Positions 25,885 to 38,882 are shown, counted from the first letter of the stretch. The stretch: DNA of 64,000 nt from Tetrahymena thermophila SB210 (GCF_000189635.1 NW_002476570.1:310001-374000), one strand, 5' to 3'. Notes: generated from the sequence alone by a model not told the origin. Program-made: numbers and translations.

Positions 25885-28784
25885 ATGAAGAAAATTTTAA
25901 TCTTCTCCATTACTTTAAATTTGCTTTTATAATAGATATTCACTTAAAAATACATATAATCTAATTCTTCCTAGTCTGATGTAATGGAATTTGCTCGTTA
26001 CGGTTCTACTTAATATTGTGGGAAAGTTGACTAAACTGCTAATTTATCCAATAACTTCTCTTAATAATTCAATAGTGTTCCATAAATATTTATTGGAATT
26101 CTCTTCTTTGATTTAGGTACAACTACTTTAAGAAATGCCTTCAATTTTACAGTAAAAAGTGTTAATTAAAATCAAGTCTCCATTTAATTAAATAAATATG
26201 GAGAAACATGCATATTCGGAATCAAAATATCATACTTTGCAACAGTAGATCAAGATGTTTAAATATAAAATTATATTCTTACACTTAATCAGCTCTCTGA
26301 TATTTAAACATAAAACAATAAGTAATATTAATTTAAAATTCCATAGAAATTAGGCTACTAAAGAGGAGTTTAATGTGCAATAACAGGATTTGACTCAATT
26401 TACTCAACTCCACCAAGCACCGATACTAATTATTCACATCGAAATTTAGCTACTGCAACATAAGTTGACTCATCAAACAACTTTTACTAAATATAAATAG
26501 AAGCTCCTGATTTATCAGTAAATCTTAAAATAATTTATATAAATTGCATAGAATATTATATCTGGTAAGCAGATGATTACTCTATGATTAATAATATTTA
26601 ATAAGAATAGACAACATAATCAATCACATCAAATTATAATTTTTAAATAAATCTTGATTCGTCTTTTATAGGAAATTCAATCACATCATTTTTAGGACTA
26701 TAATAATTTGACTTGTCTTAATAAGCGGCTTTAAGATTGGAATATAATCACTTTTTTTTTTTAAATAATTAATATTATTTTTAAGTAAATACATGGAGTT
26801 CGAGTATTTTATATTCTTCAAAAGCTCTATTCTTTTAGCATTAAATGATAGACTGCAAATCTAGCTTTAATGAAATAAATTCAAACGATTTAAAAAAATG
26901 TGTTTCAAAGTGTTAAGATGGTTAATATGCAGTTCAATTTTAAACTACTTAAGTATGTAGCAACTGTGATCCAAGCTGCCTAACTTGTTAAAATTCCTCT
27001 ACATAATGCTTAAGTTGTCCTTAAGGTTTGTTTCTTTACAATTAAAAGTGTATTCAATGTTGTAAGAGTTTAAATTAATTGGAAATGTGTTAAACGTAAT
27101 TTTTATTAGATTAAGCAACAGGTAAATGCTACTGCTCTAACCCTTAATAGTATTATTCAACTGAATTATAATCATGCTTTTAAAATAACATTCATTTCTG
27201 TAAAGTCTCATCCAAATTTTAAAATACTTGTGAATAATGTCAAGATGGATATTACAATTATAATAAATTGATTTGTAGCTATTGTGGAAAATCGAAATAT
27301 ACAGACTCCCAAAATTAATGTAATAATGACTGCTAACCTTAGTGTATAATATGCTCAAATAAATCAACATGCCTTCTCTTTTAAGATGAAGTAAATTCTA
27401 ATACTAATGGAAATTTGCCAATTAATCCAAACTAAAATATTTGCCATTATAGTTGTGGTTAATGCAACGGAAGTGGGTAATCTAATTGCCTAACTTGTAG
27501 CTCATAAACAAGAGTTTATGATATCTAATAGCAAACATGCAATTGTAAAAGTGGTAAATTTGATAAAGGGGATGCTGAGTGTTAGACAGCTTTTGACTTT
27601 TAATAAAACTATCTTTGGATATTATAAACTATTTTTATAATATTTTTAATCACTCAATCCACCTTGGTGTTTTCCAGTTAATTTAGGAAAGCAAATTTGA
27701 ATTTTTATTTAATATAATAATTAATTTTTATAAGTTATGATAATACTCTAAGTATGTCACTAAACTATGCCTAAACGATGAAATAATTTTAGTATTTAAG
27801 TTTGGTTACTGCTATACCTATATCAATAGTTGATGAAAGCAATTCATAAATAATTTAAGAATGCAATTAAATAGTAATTTTATTAATATTTTAAGTCGCT
27901 GCTCTTTCAATTTTTTTTATCTAATATTTTTTGAAATACCAAAAACTAAAGTACTTTGACAAAGAAATACTGTTTAGCTGTAATAGATTAACATCGACAA
28001 TAAATATAGCATTAATTCTTTAGCTAATAATAAAAGAAATTAAAAATATTTATAAATCAACGCTTGTTTTGCTTGTAATTGCATCATTAGTTTAGCTAAT
28101 TCTATAAATAATTGTTTTTAGAAAGATCTATTTGGATTATAAAGGCAATTTTTTAATTACATCACAATAAAAGAATACATTGAATTTATCTTTAATATAT
28201 AAATATCCATACATTTCATTTTAAACAAGAGAATAATATCTTATTTTAAAAGCTATCTTAGAAGTAAAAAGAATTATAAATGCTTTAGTGTTTGCATTGT
28301 TCAGTTAATATGGATATTAATATTAAATACTTAGTGGTATTTCTCTATTCATAATAATTATAATCTTATACTTAAAGCCCTTTCATAGCTTACTAGCCAA
28401 TCTAGAAGCCATAGTTATAGAATTTCTAATATCTTCTTGCTTTCTTCTTCATTCATTTTACAGTAAAAATATATTTTAAAATAATGATGCTTCTTACCTT
28501 CTATTTATAATGATTACAATAATTTTTGTCTAATTATTTGCTATTATTTAATGTACAATTTAAATTTTATTTTTCATTTATTAAAAAATAAAATCGTATA
28601 AATCTAAATCATCAAATTAAGCTACAATCGAGCTCCTTCCTCAATATATTTAAAAAGGTAAAATAGTTTTTTTAAATTCAAGATTAAATAATTTTTTTTA
28701 GATACAATAGATCATATTCTTGCTTCTAAAATGTTTAATTACAAAGTATTTAGAGTAAAAAATAATAACAGACTTTAAATATGA
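25885..28784 (+). CDS. Array gene E: shortened lectin/Cys-rich membrane protein
   Basis: Exons 25885-28657 and 28702-28784 with a 44-bp phase-1 intron give 951 aa. The gene is intact, but it is 204 codons shorter than A-D through two in-frame losses in the Cys-rich part. One of 32 codons lies at about 26957, where a TGT codon is joined to AGC AAC. One of about 172 codons lies at about 27050, where AAG TGT runs straight into ATT CAA TGT. Both junctions fall on cysteine codons, so the CxxC spacing style is kept and no single odd codon is left. Signal peptide, lectin modules and membrane segments remain. It is the most diverged of the five outside the losses. It could be a functional short-stalk form or a relic under weak constraint; the open frame over 950 codons favours function. 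Confidence 0.88.
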
Positions 28785-30530
28785 TACATACAATTCATAA
28801 AATGAATTTCAGGGTAATATAAAATTATTAATTATGTTTATATTTTATTTATATTTATTTGATGTGAATTATGCTTTTATTTGTTTCTTACTGCTATTTA
28901 AATTGGCAGTCAAGAGATAAATTATTTAAATTCTAAAAAGTAATAAATATGTATTTATAAAAATGGAAAATATAGGAACTAAAATTAATTATATCAAAAT
29001 ATTATAAAAAATTATTCGCCAAATATGAAAACTAATTTGATATGATATATTTTGAATTTCTTGTTACTGATAATTAAAAATTTGAATGGTAAGAATAATG
29101 TTTGTCTTGATTAAGAACTCTTAATTAGTTTTATAACATAATCTGAATTGACTCTAGAAGATAGTTAAATTAACGAATACGAATTAAGTATCTTTTAAAG
29201 AAACTAGCTTAAACCAAAAAGCAAGAAACTTTTATTAACTCTAACATGTCAAAATATGATTTCTAAAAATACATTTAGTAAATTAAAAAAAACACACAAG
29301 TAAATAAATTTGCTAAAAATAAACATTTTTTGATTAAAATAATCTACTTAAATTAACAATTTATATAATTTAAAAATAATCCTATGATAGAATAAAACAT
29401 ACTTTAAAATTTTTCCATAAAAAATTGAAATAGCTTTTTAGTTTTTATTTCATCAATTTTTACATCTTTTAAAAGATTATTTTTTTTCAATAAATTGAAT
29501 CTAGTTGATATCAATAAATGATATAAAATTTAGGCAATTACTAAACTTTCCATAAATTAAATATTATTTTTAGCTTTAATTACATTTAATAAGCATAAAA
29601 ATTTTAGTTAACATCAAATAACAGTAAATATAATCTATCAAAATAATATTTAATTACATACACAATAAATAATACAGCTATATCATTGATTACTTAGTCG
29701 TCTATAATTCTAATAATTTACTTCTTCTAAAAATTTTTAAAATTCAAAATGTACAATATTTAAATAATTACATAGTTTTATTTTATTGTAATAATTTAAC
29801 TTTAACATTCAATATGTCTCTTATATTTTATTTTATTTTAATTTAAATTTAAAAAATTAATTTTTCTAATTTATTCTGTAATATATGATATATATCTAAC
29901 TTAATAAGTATTAACCTTAAGTAATATTTTTATTCATTATTAGAGTTATCTTTACTGCAAAAAGCAATAAACCAATACAAAAGCTTTATCGATTATGTTT
30001 GAATCTCCATACACTTCATTTAATCAAACACAAAATACATTTATATAATATATATATATGTTAATTGAGATATCTTTATTATTTTTAAAGAAATAGTATA
30101 TTTAAGCCTTTTCATGATTAGCTTAATTTTAATTTAAATTTTTTTATAGTCTATATAGACCTATTAAATTCTAATTAATTAAAGATAATTTCACCCCAAA
30201 TTATGTATAGATTGCTCCTTAACATATCTAAAAAGTTAAATTGAGTTACTATTATTAATAAATAAAAGTAAATTTTTTTAAACGAAAAATAGATTATATA
30301 CTTCATAAAATGTTTTTTATAGTAATAACTACAAAGAAAAGATTAAGCAATCATATTTGTTGATTAAATTAGTAATTAAATGTAATTTATATGATAATTC
30401 TATTCCTTCAATTTTTTAAATATTTAGAAGCAGAGCAATAATTTTAATTCTTATTTTTCTATTTTATTACATTTAATAAAATAAATAAAATCTATTATAA
30501 ATACACTTTAAACCTTTAAATATTAATAAA
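28785..30530. other. 3' spacer after array gene E
   Basis: 28785-29820 matches the 3' flanks of genes A and C, and 29830-30300 matches the C-D spacer around 19100-19680. The stretch is non-coding and very AT-rich; no gene is seen. It marks the right end of the repeated unit before the ~310 bp tandem repeats begin. Confidence 0.6.
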
Positions 30531-31287
30531 GGTCAACATTTTAAAAAATGAAGTATTAAAAAGATTTGAAGATATAATTGAAAAAAGAAATACCTGTTAT
30601 ATATATTTTATCTCAAATATTAATTTTCAAAAACAAATACTTTCTAAAAATATATTTTTTATAAAATTAGTAGTATAATTAATTGATAAAAAAATAAATT
30701 TTCTTCTCTAATTCTCATCAATTTTTTAATGAATATTTAGATGTAATAGATATATTTAATTCTAATTTTTTTAAATAAATATTATGAGAAAATAAATTAA
30801 ACATATGATTAAAAAAAACTTTGTAGGTAGCTATAAATATTAATAAATTTCAGTTTTTAAAAATGATATCTCAAAGAGACTTTAACATTAAATTGAAGAA
30901 GAAAAACCTATTATATTATCTCCAAAACATTTATTTAACACAATACATATTTTCTTAAAATATATTTTTTTATCATATTAAATAGTATAATTGATAAAAA
31001 AATAAGTTTTTTTCTCTAATTCACATAAATTTTGTTACTGAATATTTAGATGTAATAGCCATATTTGAATTCTTATTTTTATAAAAAAATGCTTCGAGAA
31101 AAATAAAATAAATATATGCTTAAACAAAACTTTGAAGGTACAAATTTAAATAAATGCAATTATTTTTAAAAATGATATCTCAAATAGAGTTGAACAATAA
31201 ATTAAAAAAAGATACACCTATTAAATTACATTGTTTTATATATACTACTAATACTTACTATAAGTGTATGTATTTCTTAATATATAT
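30531..31287. repeat. ~310 bp tandem repeat, about 2.5 units
   Basis: Three successive versions of one unit start near 30541, 30870 and 31180. Each carries an AAATGATATCTCAAA-like core, a GAAAAAAGA..ACCTATTA block and a GAATATTTAGATGTAATA block. Units are clearly diverged from each other. The same family is at 6480-6890, and the first bases of the window look like the tail of another unit. No coding potential is seen. Confidence 0.6.
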
Positions 31288-31523
31288 TTTTAAATAACAT
31301 TATTTGAAATAAAAATAATTTTCTTCTCCATTTCCTTTTACATTTTTATAAAAAAGAATTTAGATAAAATTGCTTGCTTAGAGATTTACTTATTAAAATT
31401 TAATTTAAATACTTATCCAAATCCTACTAATAATTAATAAAATCAAATTAAATACTTAGTAAATATAAAATGCATAAGTGGAAACATAAAATTTCAAGAC
31501 TTTATAAATTAAATAATAAAATA
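31288..31523. repeat. Right copy of the bracketing direct repeat; upstream region of LRR gene
   Basis: This matches 1-255 as described there. Here the repeat leads directly into the start codon at 31524, so it probably carries the promoter of that small gene. Both copies are preceded by sequence of the ~310 bp repeat family, so the two ends of the array share the same local context. Confidence 0.75.
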
Positions 31524-32153
31524 ATGAAGATTGATATTTCTGATGTACATGAAGCATCATAAGCCTTGTTAGGAATAAGTTAAGAATTAACAAATTGTGG
31601 AAAATTAGAATAAATTCTTTTAAATGTTTGTGTTGATTATTCTGAGTAATAATATGAGGATTTAGGAAAAGCAATCAAATAATGCAAGATGATTAACCTA
31701 TTCATAAATAATCCATTTCATACTCCTAATCTTAAAAAATTTATTAAGTAGATTTCTTATTTAAATAAAGTAGAGCTTTTAGAATTATATTTATAATAAA
31801 ATTGGTATAATAAGAATCTATCTTTGTATTTCGAAAATTTGCAAGAAATAGCCAAACTTTCTAATTTAAAGACTTTAATAATATCATTAAATAATTCAAG
31901 AGAATTTATTAACATGAAATCTGATGTTAAAAAAATCTAATAATTTGGTGATCAAATTTCTAATTTAAAAAATCTAATATACATTAAAATAGATTTTGGA
32001 CCAATAAACACCTACAATAAATATAGTGGAGTAGAATTAGATAATTAAATTATCTTACCACTTAGATCTTTTTTTATTAAAAATAAAAAAATCATATTAA
32101 TCAAAATAAGTTATAATAGATTTGATCCATATGAGGGTTCAACTTATGAATGA
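31524..32153 (+). CDS. Small leucine-rich-repeat-like protein
   Basis: A single-exon frame of 209 aa ends at TGA. It has no signal peptide or membrane segment. The C-terminal two thirds show two or three loose leucine-rich repeats (for example LSNLKTLIISLNN at about residue 110-122 and ISNLKNLIYIKIDFG at about 150-165) separated by helical stretches. This is the style of the large ribonuclease-inhibitor-like LRR family of Tetrahymena and Ichthyophthirius, whose members are often much longer. The short length suggests either a truncated family member or a stand-alone adaptor. It sits between the lectin array and its diverged sixth member. No partner or function can be assigned. Confidence 0.75.
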
Positions 32154-32972
32154 AAATTAAAAAAAATTTATTAATTTAATTATTATACTAAAATGTATTT
32201 TTAGATTTTTTTATTTGTATTAAAGCATTCTCTAATTACGAAAAAGATAATTTTAATATTTCAAAAACAAATCATTTTAATTTTCTAATTTATTTTTACA
32301 AAAGTAAAATTTAAAATAAATTATGATCAAAATTTTTAACAAAACTAATTAATTATTTTATAAACAAAATTCAATATATTTAAATATGAAATTAATGAAG
32401 ATATTTTGAATTTAATATTGATTATAAAATAATATAAATACATAATAACTTGCTTGCTATTATTCTTTTTGATAAATAATTTAATAATCAATCATAAATT
32501 ATTGAGAAATTCTGAAAATTTAAAAAGTTTAATGAACAAATTAATTAATTGAATTTTAAATATATTTATTTTGTTATAATTTATCTGTTAAAAAAATTAT
32601 TTTTTATATCCTTATTTTATTTTTAGTTATTTGTTAAAAAAAGTTAGTAATAAAACTGAATATAAAAATTTAAAACTCACTAACTAACTTTGAGAAATTG
32701 GGACAAATTGAAATCTTGATGAATTTCAATTATTTATCAAATTTAAATATGTATTATATTTATGGTGTTTGTGATTTTTTATTTTAAGAGAAATTTAATT
32801 ACATTTATTTATGTGAAGATCTTTACCAATTTTTGTGCCCACAATAATTTATATGAATGGGATAATTAATCATTAATGTAAGTAATCGTTTCCATGCTAA
32901 CTAATTAATCAATCAATAAATTAAAAAAATTTCTCATACTTTTTTTAATTAATAAAATAAGCAAAAAGATAG
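32154..32972. other. Intergenic, nothing recognised
   Basis: This AT-rich stretch separates the LRR-like gene and the sixth lectin/Cys-rich gene. I see no gene, tRNA or clear repeat, and no obvious match to the array spacers. Confidence 0.5.
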
Positions 32973-35900
32973 ATGAGTATGAATAGGGAAATGAATAAAA
33001 TGGTTCAAAAAAAATTATTATTATTGTTAATTTTATTAAACTTAATAAAAACTACAATTTGTGAGAGTGGTAGCTACACATTAGCTGATTTTTATCAGGT
33101 AATTTAACTGAGAATAGTAGACTTTAGTGTTAATCCATTGAGTACAAGTAACATTTAAAATACAATTACATTCAATTCAGATAAATTTAAAAACCCTCAA
33201 ATTCTCATCGGAGTGATGTAATTTGATGTTGCTACCAATACGAACTACATAGGATATAAATTGGATAATACAGTTAATGGAAATTCTATTACATTAACTG
33301 CTTAACAATTTTAAGATTCAAAAATAAGTTAAATCATAATATTATGTTTGATAATTTAACACTAAAGCGTTTACATACAAAAAGGTTCAATTATTATGCC
33401 TGCTCCAAATTCTAATTTAATTATCAAATAAACTATTAATTATCAAAAGTAGACTCAAAACCCTCCTCAAATTTAGGCATATATCACAGGATATCTAAAT
33501 TAAGTATAAGGTGACTATCTAAAAGTTAAATTAACTGTCTAATAAGGTTAAAACTCATTTGATTTAATTATAGAAAGATCCGATATGGGTTTACAAGAGG
33601 TTTACTATAATTACATTGAGGTATATGATGATGTAAATATTGGCTTCTAACAGTCTTTTACAACCTATCAACCAAGTCCTTATTATTTAGCAAACATGTA
33701 TTAAGAAAATTCATATGAGGACTCCTCAAATACTGCTCTAAATAATGGATAAGTAGGAAATAGACTAAGTAATCAAAGAATTCTATCAGTAAATCTTTAA
33801 TATCCAGCTTCTAATTCCTATAATTTTACTCAAGTAGGGTTTTTTATTGGGTTTACTTTCTATGAGTATGATATTACTGTGAAAACAAATGGATTGAGAG
33901 CAGAAATTTTTAATATTCAATTTTTAAATAATATTTTCAATTTCAACTACAGAGTTTGGTATACCTCTCAGATTTTAGGGATAACAGCTTCCTATTTATA
34001 CTTTGGAATGCTTAACTGTTAGATATCTAATCCGAGTAATCCAATTAATGATTTTACCAATTAAGCTTGCATAAATTAGTGTTAAAGCGGTTTCTATGTT
34101 TATTCTAACTCTTAAACAAATCTTTAGTCCTGTAATGCTTGTGATAGTTCGTGCCTAACTTGTAATGGAGGAAGCACAAATAATTGTTTGAGTTGCACAA
34201 GTGGGAATTATTTAACATCAACTAGTTCATGTGCTAGCTGTCCTATATAATGTAATTAATGCACTTCTTCCACTTATTGCAGTTCTTGTAATTCAAATTA
34301 TGGATTTTTTTTTAAAAACTTTTGCTATTAATCACCACCACCATATACCTATTGCGATCAATAAACATATCAGTGCAAAGCTTGTAACTCAATGTGCGCT
34401 ACTTGTAGTTCAAATCTCTAATGCTTGACCTGTTAAAATAATTATTATTTACTAAATGGGATATGTAGCTAAAATTAACCAAGTAATTCTTATTGTGATC
34501 CTTTAACAAAAAAATGTGCTCCTTGTAATTAAAATTGTGGTGCTTGTGATTCATCTCTCAAATGTACATATTGCAGTAATAATTCTTATTACTTTTATTT
34601 TGGTATTTGCTCAACTACACAACCGCCATCTACTTATTGCCAAAATAATGTTTCTTAAGGAATTTAAAATTTTTGCTAAACATGCCATCCAGCTTGCAGT
34701 AGTTGTACAGGGCCATAAATTAATTAATGCTCCTCATGTAATAGTGGGTATTATCGAAATGGGAACTCCTGCTATTGCAATAATCTCAGCTAATCATACA
34801 ATCCAATAACATAATAATGTTAAAATTGTATAGTTAGTGGATGTGCTTCATGTTAAGATGATATAAACACTTGCGATTACTGTTAGAGCCAATACAAAAT
34901 GATAAATAATTAATGTGTATGCAAAAATTCATAACAATACTTTGATTAAATTCAGTAAACGTGTATATAAAATTCTATTTAAAATTGCTTAATTTCCTAC
35001 CCAAATTAAAATAAATGTGCAAAATGCAATGATGGATTTCTTAATTACTAGGACTTAATGTGTACTTATTGTGGAAAATTTAAATATACTGACTCAAATA
35101 ATTAATGCACAAATAACTGCTAATAGAATTGTCTCATATGTACAAATAGCAATAGCTGCCTTTATAATATTAATAATAACAGTAATAACAGTACAAATGA
35201 TTCAACTAATTCTTAAAATGGCAGTATTCCATACAGCAACAGTTTATGTCATTATTCATGCGCTTTATGTAATGGATATGCCTATAATAACTGCATCTAA
35301 TGCAGCTAAGATGATAATAGGATATATAACATAATTGATTCTACTTGCGATTGCATGGATGGATTTGTAGATAAAGGGTAAAGATTATGTGCTCAAGGAA
35401 GTGATATTAGTGAAAGTTTAAAAAAAATTCTTTTAATAGGATTTTATTTGATATTATTAGCAATTTAAGTGCCATTTATATTTTTTGATAGGTTTTAATG
35501 GATTCATTTTAACTATCATTTAATACAATATGTGGCAATACTAAGTTTTTAGTCATTTTACTAACAAAATTTACATTATGCATAAATCATTTAACTATTT
35601 AAATATTTAGGATTTTATAATATAATTCCTATCAAAATAATAACAACTGAAGACAGTCAAATTAATTTTCTAATCAATAGTTTAATTATCACTAAAATTA
35701 TTTAAGGCACTTCTGTGTTAATATTTATGATTACATGCTTAATAAATAACACCAAGTTCAACAAGATTAATCAATTAATAACATCAACAAATAGATTTAC
35801 AACTACAACATAAATAATCTCTATTATTTACTTATTCTAACAAGCTTAATCATTAACAAGTTTTCAATATGTGCTTGTAATCATAGCTTCTGTTATATAA

Positions 35901-36667
35901 GTGATTGTAGTATTAATCATATTGTTAAAGCCAATTCTATGGCTAAAAAAGAGTTTTTAATAAAATCATGTTACTGACTAAAAAACTATTGAAAATTTGG
36001 ATACTTCCTTTTAAAGTAACTAAAACAAAGAAACTGACTAAAAAACAAAAAAGCTATTATTTAACAGTCTATTTTATGAAATTAGAAGAATTTTCTTAAT
36101 AATTTTTTTCATTTCTCAAAGTGATAGCTCAATGCCTTACTATGTTTACACGTTTGTGTCTTTTTTTTTTATCTTAACTATTATTTACTTAAAACCTTTT
36201 AAGACAAAAATATAAGATGTAATAGTAATTTTATCTGAAATATTAGTAAGTTCTATATTTGTGAGCAGTGTTTATATAAGATTATATAAAAATGTGGTAG
36301 ACAATAAAGTAAATTATTATATATAAGCTTTGATAATAGGCATAGGAACACTTATTATTCTTGCTATTTTCTAAGTAATTTATGAGCTTATCAATATTAG
36401 ATAATAATATCAATCATAAAGTAAAAGTGCGAATCCTCTCTCAATTTAACTCTAGTAAAAAATGCCTGAAATCATTACAAAAGGTAAATATTTTTGAATT
36501 ACATAAATATAACTAAATTAATAAATTTTTATAAAGACTAAATAGATTTAATTTTAACATCTCAAAGATTTGAAAAACCATTTAAATCGTATAATAGAAT
36601 AAGCTTAAACTTGATTAAAATAAGAGCTGATTCAAGAAGCTTGACAAGATCAAAAAACTTATTTTGA
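32973..36667 (+). CDS. Diverged sixth member of the Cys-rich multi-pass membrane family
   Basis: Exons 32973-36483 and 36537-36667 with a 53-bp intron give 1213 aa. The intron is phase 1 and at the same point as in genes A-E. Several in-frame ATGs (32973, 32979, 32991, 33000) precede a strong signal peptide, so the exact start is open. An N-terminal region with weak H-lectin-like strands (PQILIGVMQFD) is followed by another beta-rich region, then furin-like CxxC repeats from about residue 355 to 800, then five to seven hydrophobic segments. A Ser/Asn-rich insert lies near residue 740 (a NINNNSNNST-type run). It is clearly homologous but far more diverged than A-E are from one another, so it predates the recent amplification. 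The linked position suggests it is the older neighbour from which the array arose. Confidence 0.87.
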
Positions 36668-37184
36668 AATTAATATTCTAAGATTAAATAATTAATTAAT
36701 TTATAGTGCTAAAATACAATTATATTTTACATTTAAAGTAGTGGTTGTTTGGAAACGAATAAATATTTTTATATATTTAATTATATTTATTAAATATTAT
36801 GATTTGGATTAAGTAAGAAATAAAAATTTAGATAATCAATCTAAAATAAGTAGATACTATTACCTTTTATAAAGCAAATAATTTAAAAAATATGAATTAG
36901 TATTTAATAAGTTAATTAAAATAGAAAGGACTTTTGCTCTAAAGGTAGCCAAAAAAAATATCTATCTCAAATTAAGACCAAATAAAATCAAAGAGAAAGA
37001 ATCACAAGATATTTTTCTATTTCTAAAGATTAATAGGAAATTAATTTATTTTTTCTACTTTAATTAAGAGAAAATATATTTATTAATTAATTACATACAG
37101 TACAACATTTTAAATTATAATTAAATTGTAAAAAAAAATAAATAACTAAATTAAAAGCCTTTGGAAGAAATATATATATACACC
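36668..37184. other. Intergenic, nothing recognised
   Basis: This is AT-rich sequence between the sixth lectin-family gene and the SNARE gene. One frame stays free of TGA for about 150 codons but has no start codon, and that is not unusual at this base composition. No RNA gene or repeat is seen. Confidence 0.5.
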
Positions 37185-38265
37185 ATGAGTTTCTTAAAAA
37201 TGTTTTCTTTCCTTCAAAACTAGGTAAATTTTGATTAGCTTAAATTATCATTCTAAGTGCAAAATAATATTTAGGACGACTCTAATATCGAACTAGAAAC
37301 AATAAAAGTTAATGAATAAGGATTCCACTAGTTTAATGACTTAAAAAAACTTGAGAAAGCATGCAACAAAAAATTAGATTTTGTTAAAACAACACTTGAT
37401 GACATGAAACCATAATTCGAGGAGAAAAAATCATTTAAGAACCAAGAAGAGAAAATGTAAGTTTTAATATTTATTTTTTTTTCTACAGCTTAAAATTTAT
37501 TATCAAATTATTTTTAATAGAAGATTTAAAATACATGAATGCTCAAATGAACTCGAACTAGCAAAAGCTTAAATTAACAAAATAAGCTAATTTAAGTTTT
37601 AAGAAGAAAAAGAAAATGTAAAAAAAATTATTAAAAATCTTAACTTAAATTAAAAAAATATTTTATTTTAATAGAATTCTATAAACGATATACTGAAAAT
37701 ACTACTTGAAAAATTTGTAATAGTAAGATAGTAGCTGCTAGAAACAATAAATTCCTTCTAAGAAAATTAGAATAACCAAGTTACTGAATAAAGAAAGACA
37801 ATTTAAAGACTCTCATAAGTATTTGAAACTGAAGTAGATCAATAACAAAAATAAAAGTAAATTATTAATCATTTTATACAATTTACTAATTATTTTTAAT
37901 AATGTTTAGATATCAGTAAATCATCTATGATGAATAATACATTCTAAACTAGAGACAATAATAAATTTAAGAAATTCTATACTAATTAAAAAACGTTGTT
38001 GAAATGGTTTCATATATAGACTAAAAAGTATATGAACAAGGACTTATGATTGGTAAATTAATTAAAAAATTTTGTTTAAACTAAATTCATTTTATAAATA
38101 GATTAAGCACTTACATAAACCGAAGAAGCAAAAGAAAATACAGAGAAAGCAAAATAAGAAATGGTACAATTCTAAAGAATTAATAAAAACGAATGCTCTA
38201 ATGTTGCATTTTGCTTTTTAGTAGGAACTATAGTAGTAGTTGTAATGCTTGTTGCAACTGCTTGA
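37185..38265 (+). CDS. Syntaxin-type Q-SNARE
   Basis: Five exons (37185-37456, 37521-37617, 37675-37856, 37910-38052, 38102-38265) encode 285 aa; phases and domain continuity agree at every junction. The N-terminal half is a helical, charged region consistent with a Habc bundle. The SNARE motif lies at about 193-255. It has heptad hydrophobics and a central glutamine in the context VYEQGLMIDQ, which matches the zero-layer glutamine of syntaxins. A single C-terminal membrane anchor follows at about 266-285 (FLVGTIVVVVMLVATA), with only the TGA after it. Syntaxins act in membrane fusion as target-side SNAREs. I cannot place it on the plasma membrane, Golgi or endosome from sequence alone. All four introns are 49-64 bp. 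Confidence 0.85.
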
Positions 38266-38882
38266 ATATTGATCTTTTTACTTATTTATATATATTTAAC
38301 CAACTAGAATAAATACTCAACAACTTACAAAATATCCTTACTTTATTTATATAATTAAAAATACTCCGATTCTGTACTCTAATATTTATTTATTTATATA
38401 TGTATTAATTTAATATTTTAAAAACTGAAGAAAATTATTAATATGTTGTTGCTTAAAAATACATTAAAACATTTGATTGCTTCAAATATTCAAAATTAAA
38501 TTTTGAAATATCTTTGACTACAAAGATTATTTTAAATAACAAAATTAGTTTACATAGTTAGCTTTATACTTACTAAAATAAAAAGTTTTTGATGTTTAAA
38601 TTATTGTCAAACATGAATCAATTAATCACTCAATAAATCAAAATCTTCACTTGAATTAAAAATTTAAATAGTTGCTAGCTTCCGAATGAGCAATCACCAA
38701 ATAAGTTTATTGATACTGCCTATACGCTGATTGATTTTTATGTTTTATAAACAATTTATTTGTGTGCGTGCTTTCTATCAAATATCGAAAATTTAAGAAC
38801 TCAACCACAAATTATTTCCTCTAATAATAAAAAAAATATTTAATTATTAAGAATATTCAATTCAATTAGTAGAATAAATTAG
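38266..38882. other. Intergenic, nothing recognised
   Basis: AT-rich, with no gene, tRNA or repeat seen. It probably holds the 3' end of the SNARE transcript and the promoter of the receiver-kinase gene. Confidence 0.5.

Noticed and set aside
1926-28784. Genes A-E as pseudogenes because of many in-frame TAA/TAG
   Set aside because: TAA and TAG read as Gln throughout the window, including at conserved positions of other genes; each copy runs open to a TGA at the same place.
474-31287. Array spacers as a CRISPR-like or satellite array
   Set aside because: Unit length is about 5-6.5 kb with intact genes, so it is a tandem gene family; no short regular repeats with unique spacers are present.
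34231-35334. Three hydrophobic plus-strand frames inside the sixth lectin-family gene
   Set aside because: They are frame shadows of the Cys-rich region, where shifting the frame of TGT/TGC-rich codons yields Val/Ile/Leu-rich text.
36700-37180. About 150 TGA-free codons upstream of the SNARE gene
   Set aside because: There is no start codon, no recognisable motif, and such a length is expected by chance where G is rare and only TGA stops translation.
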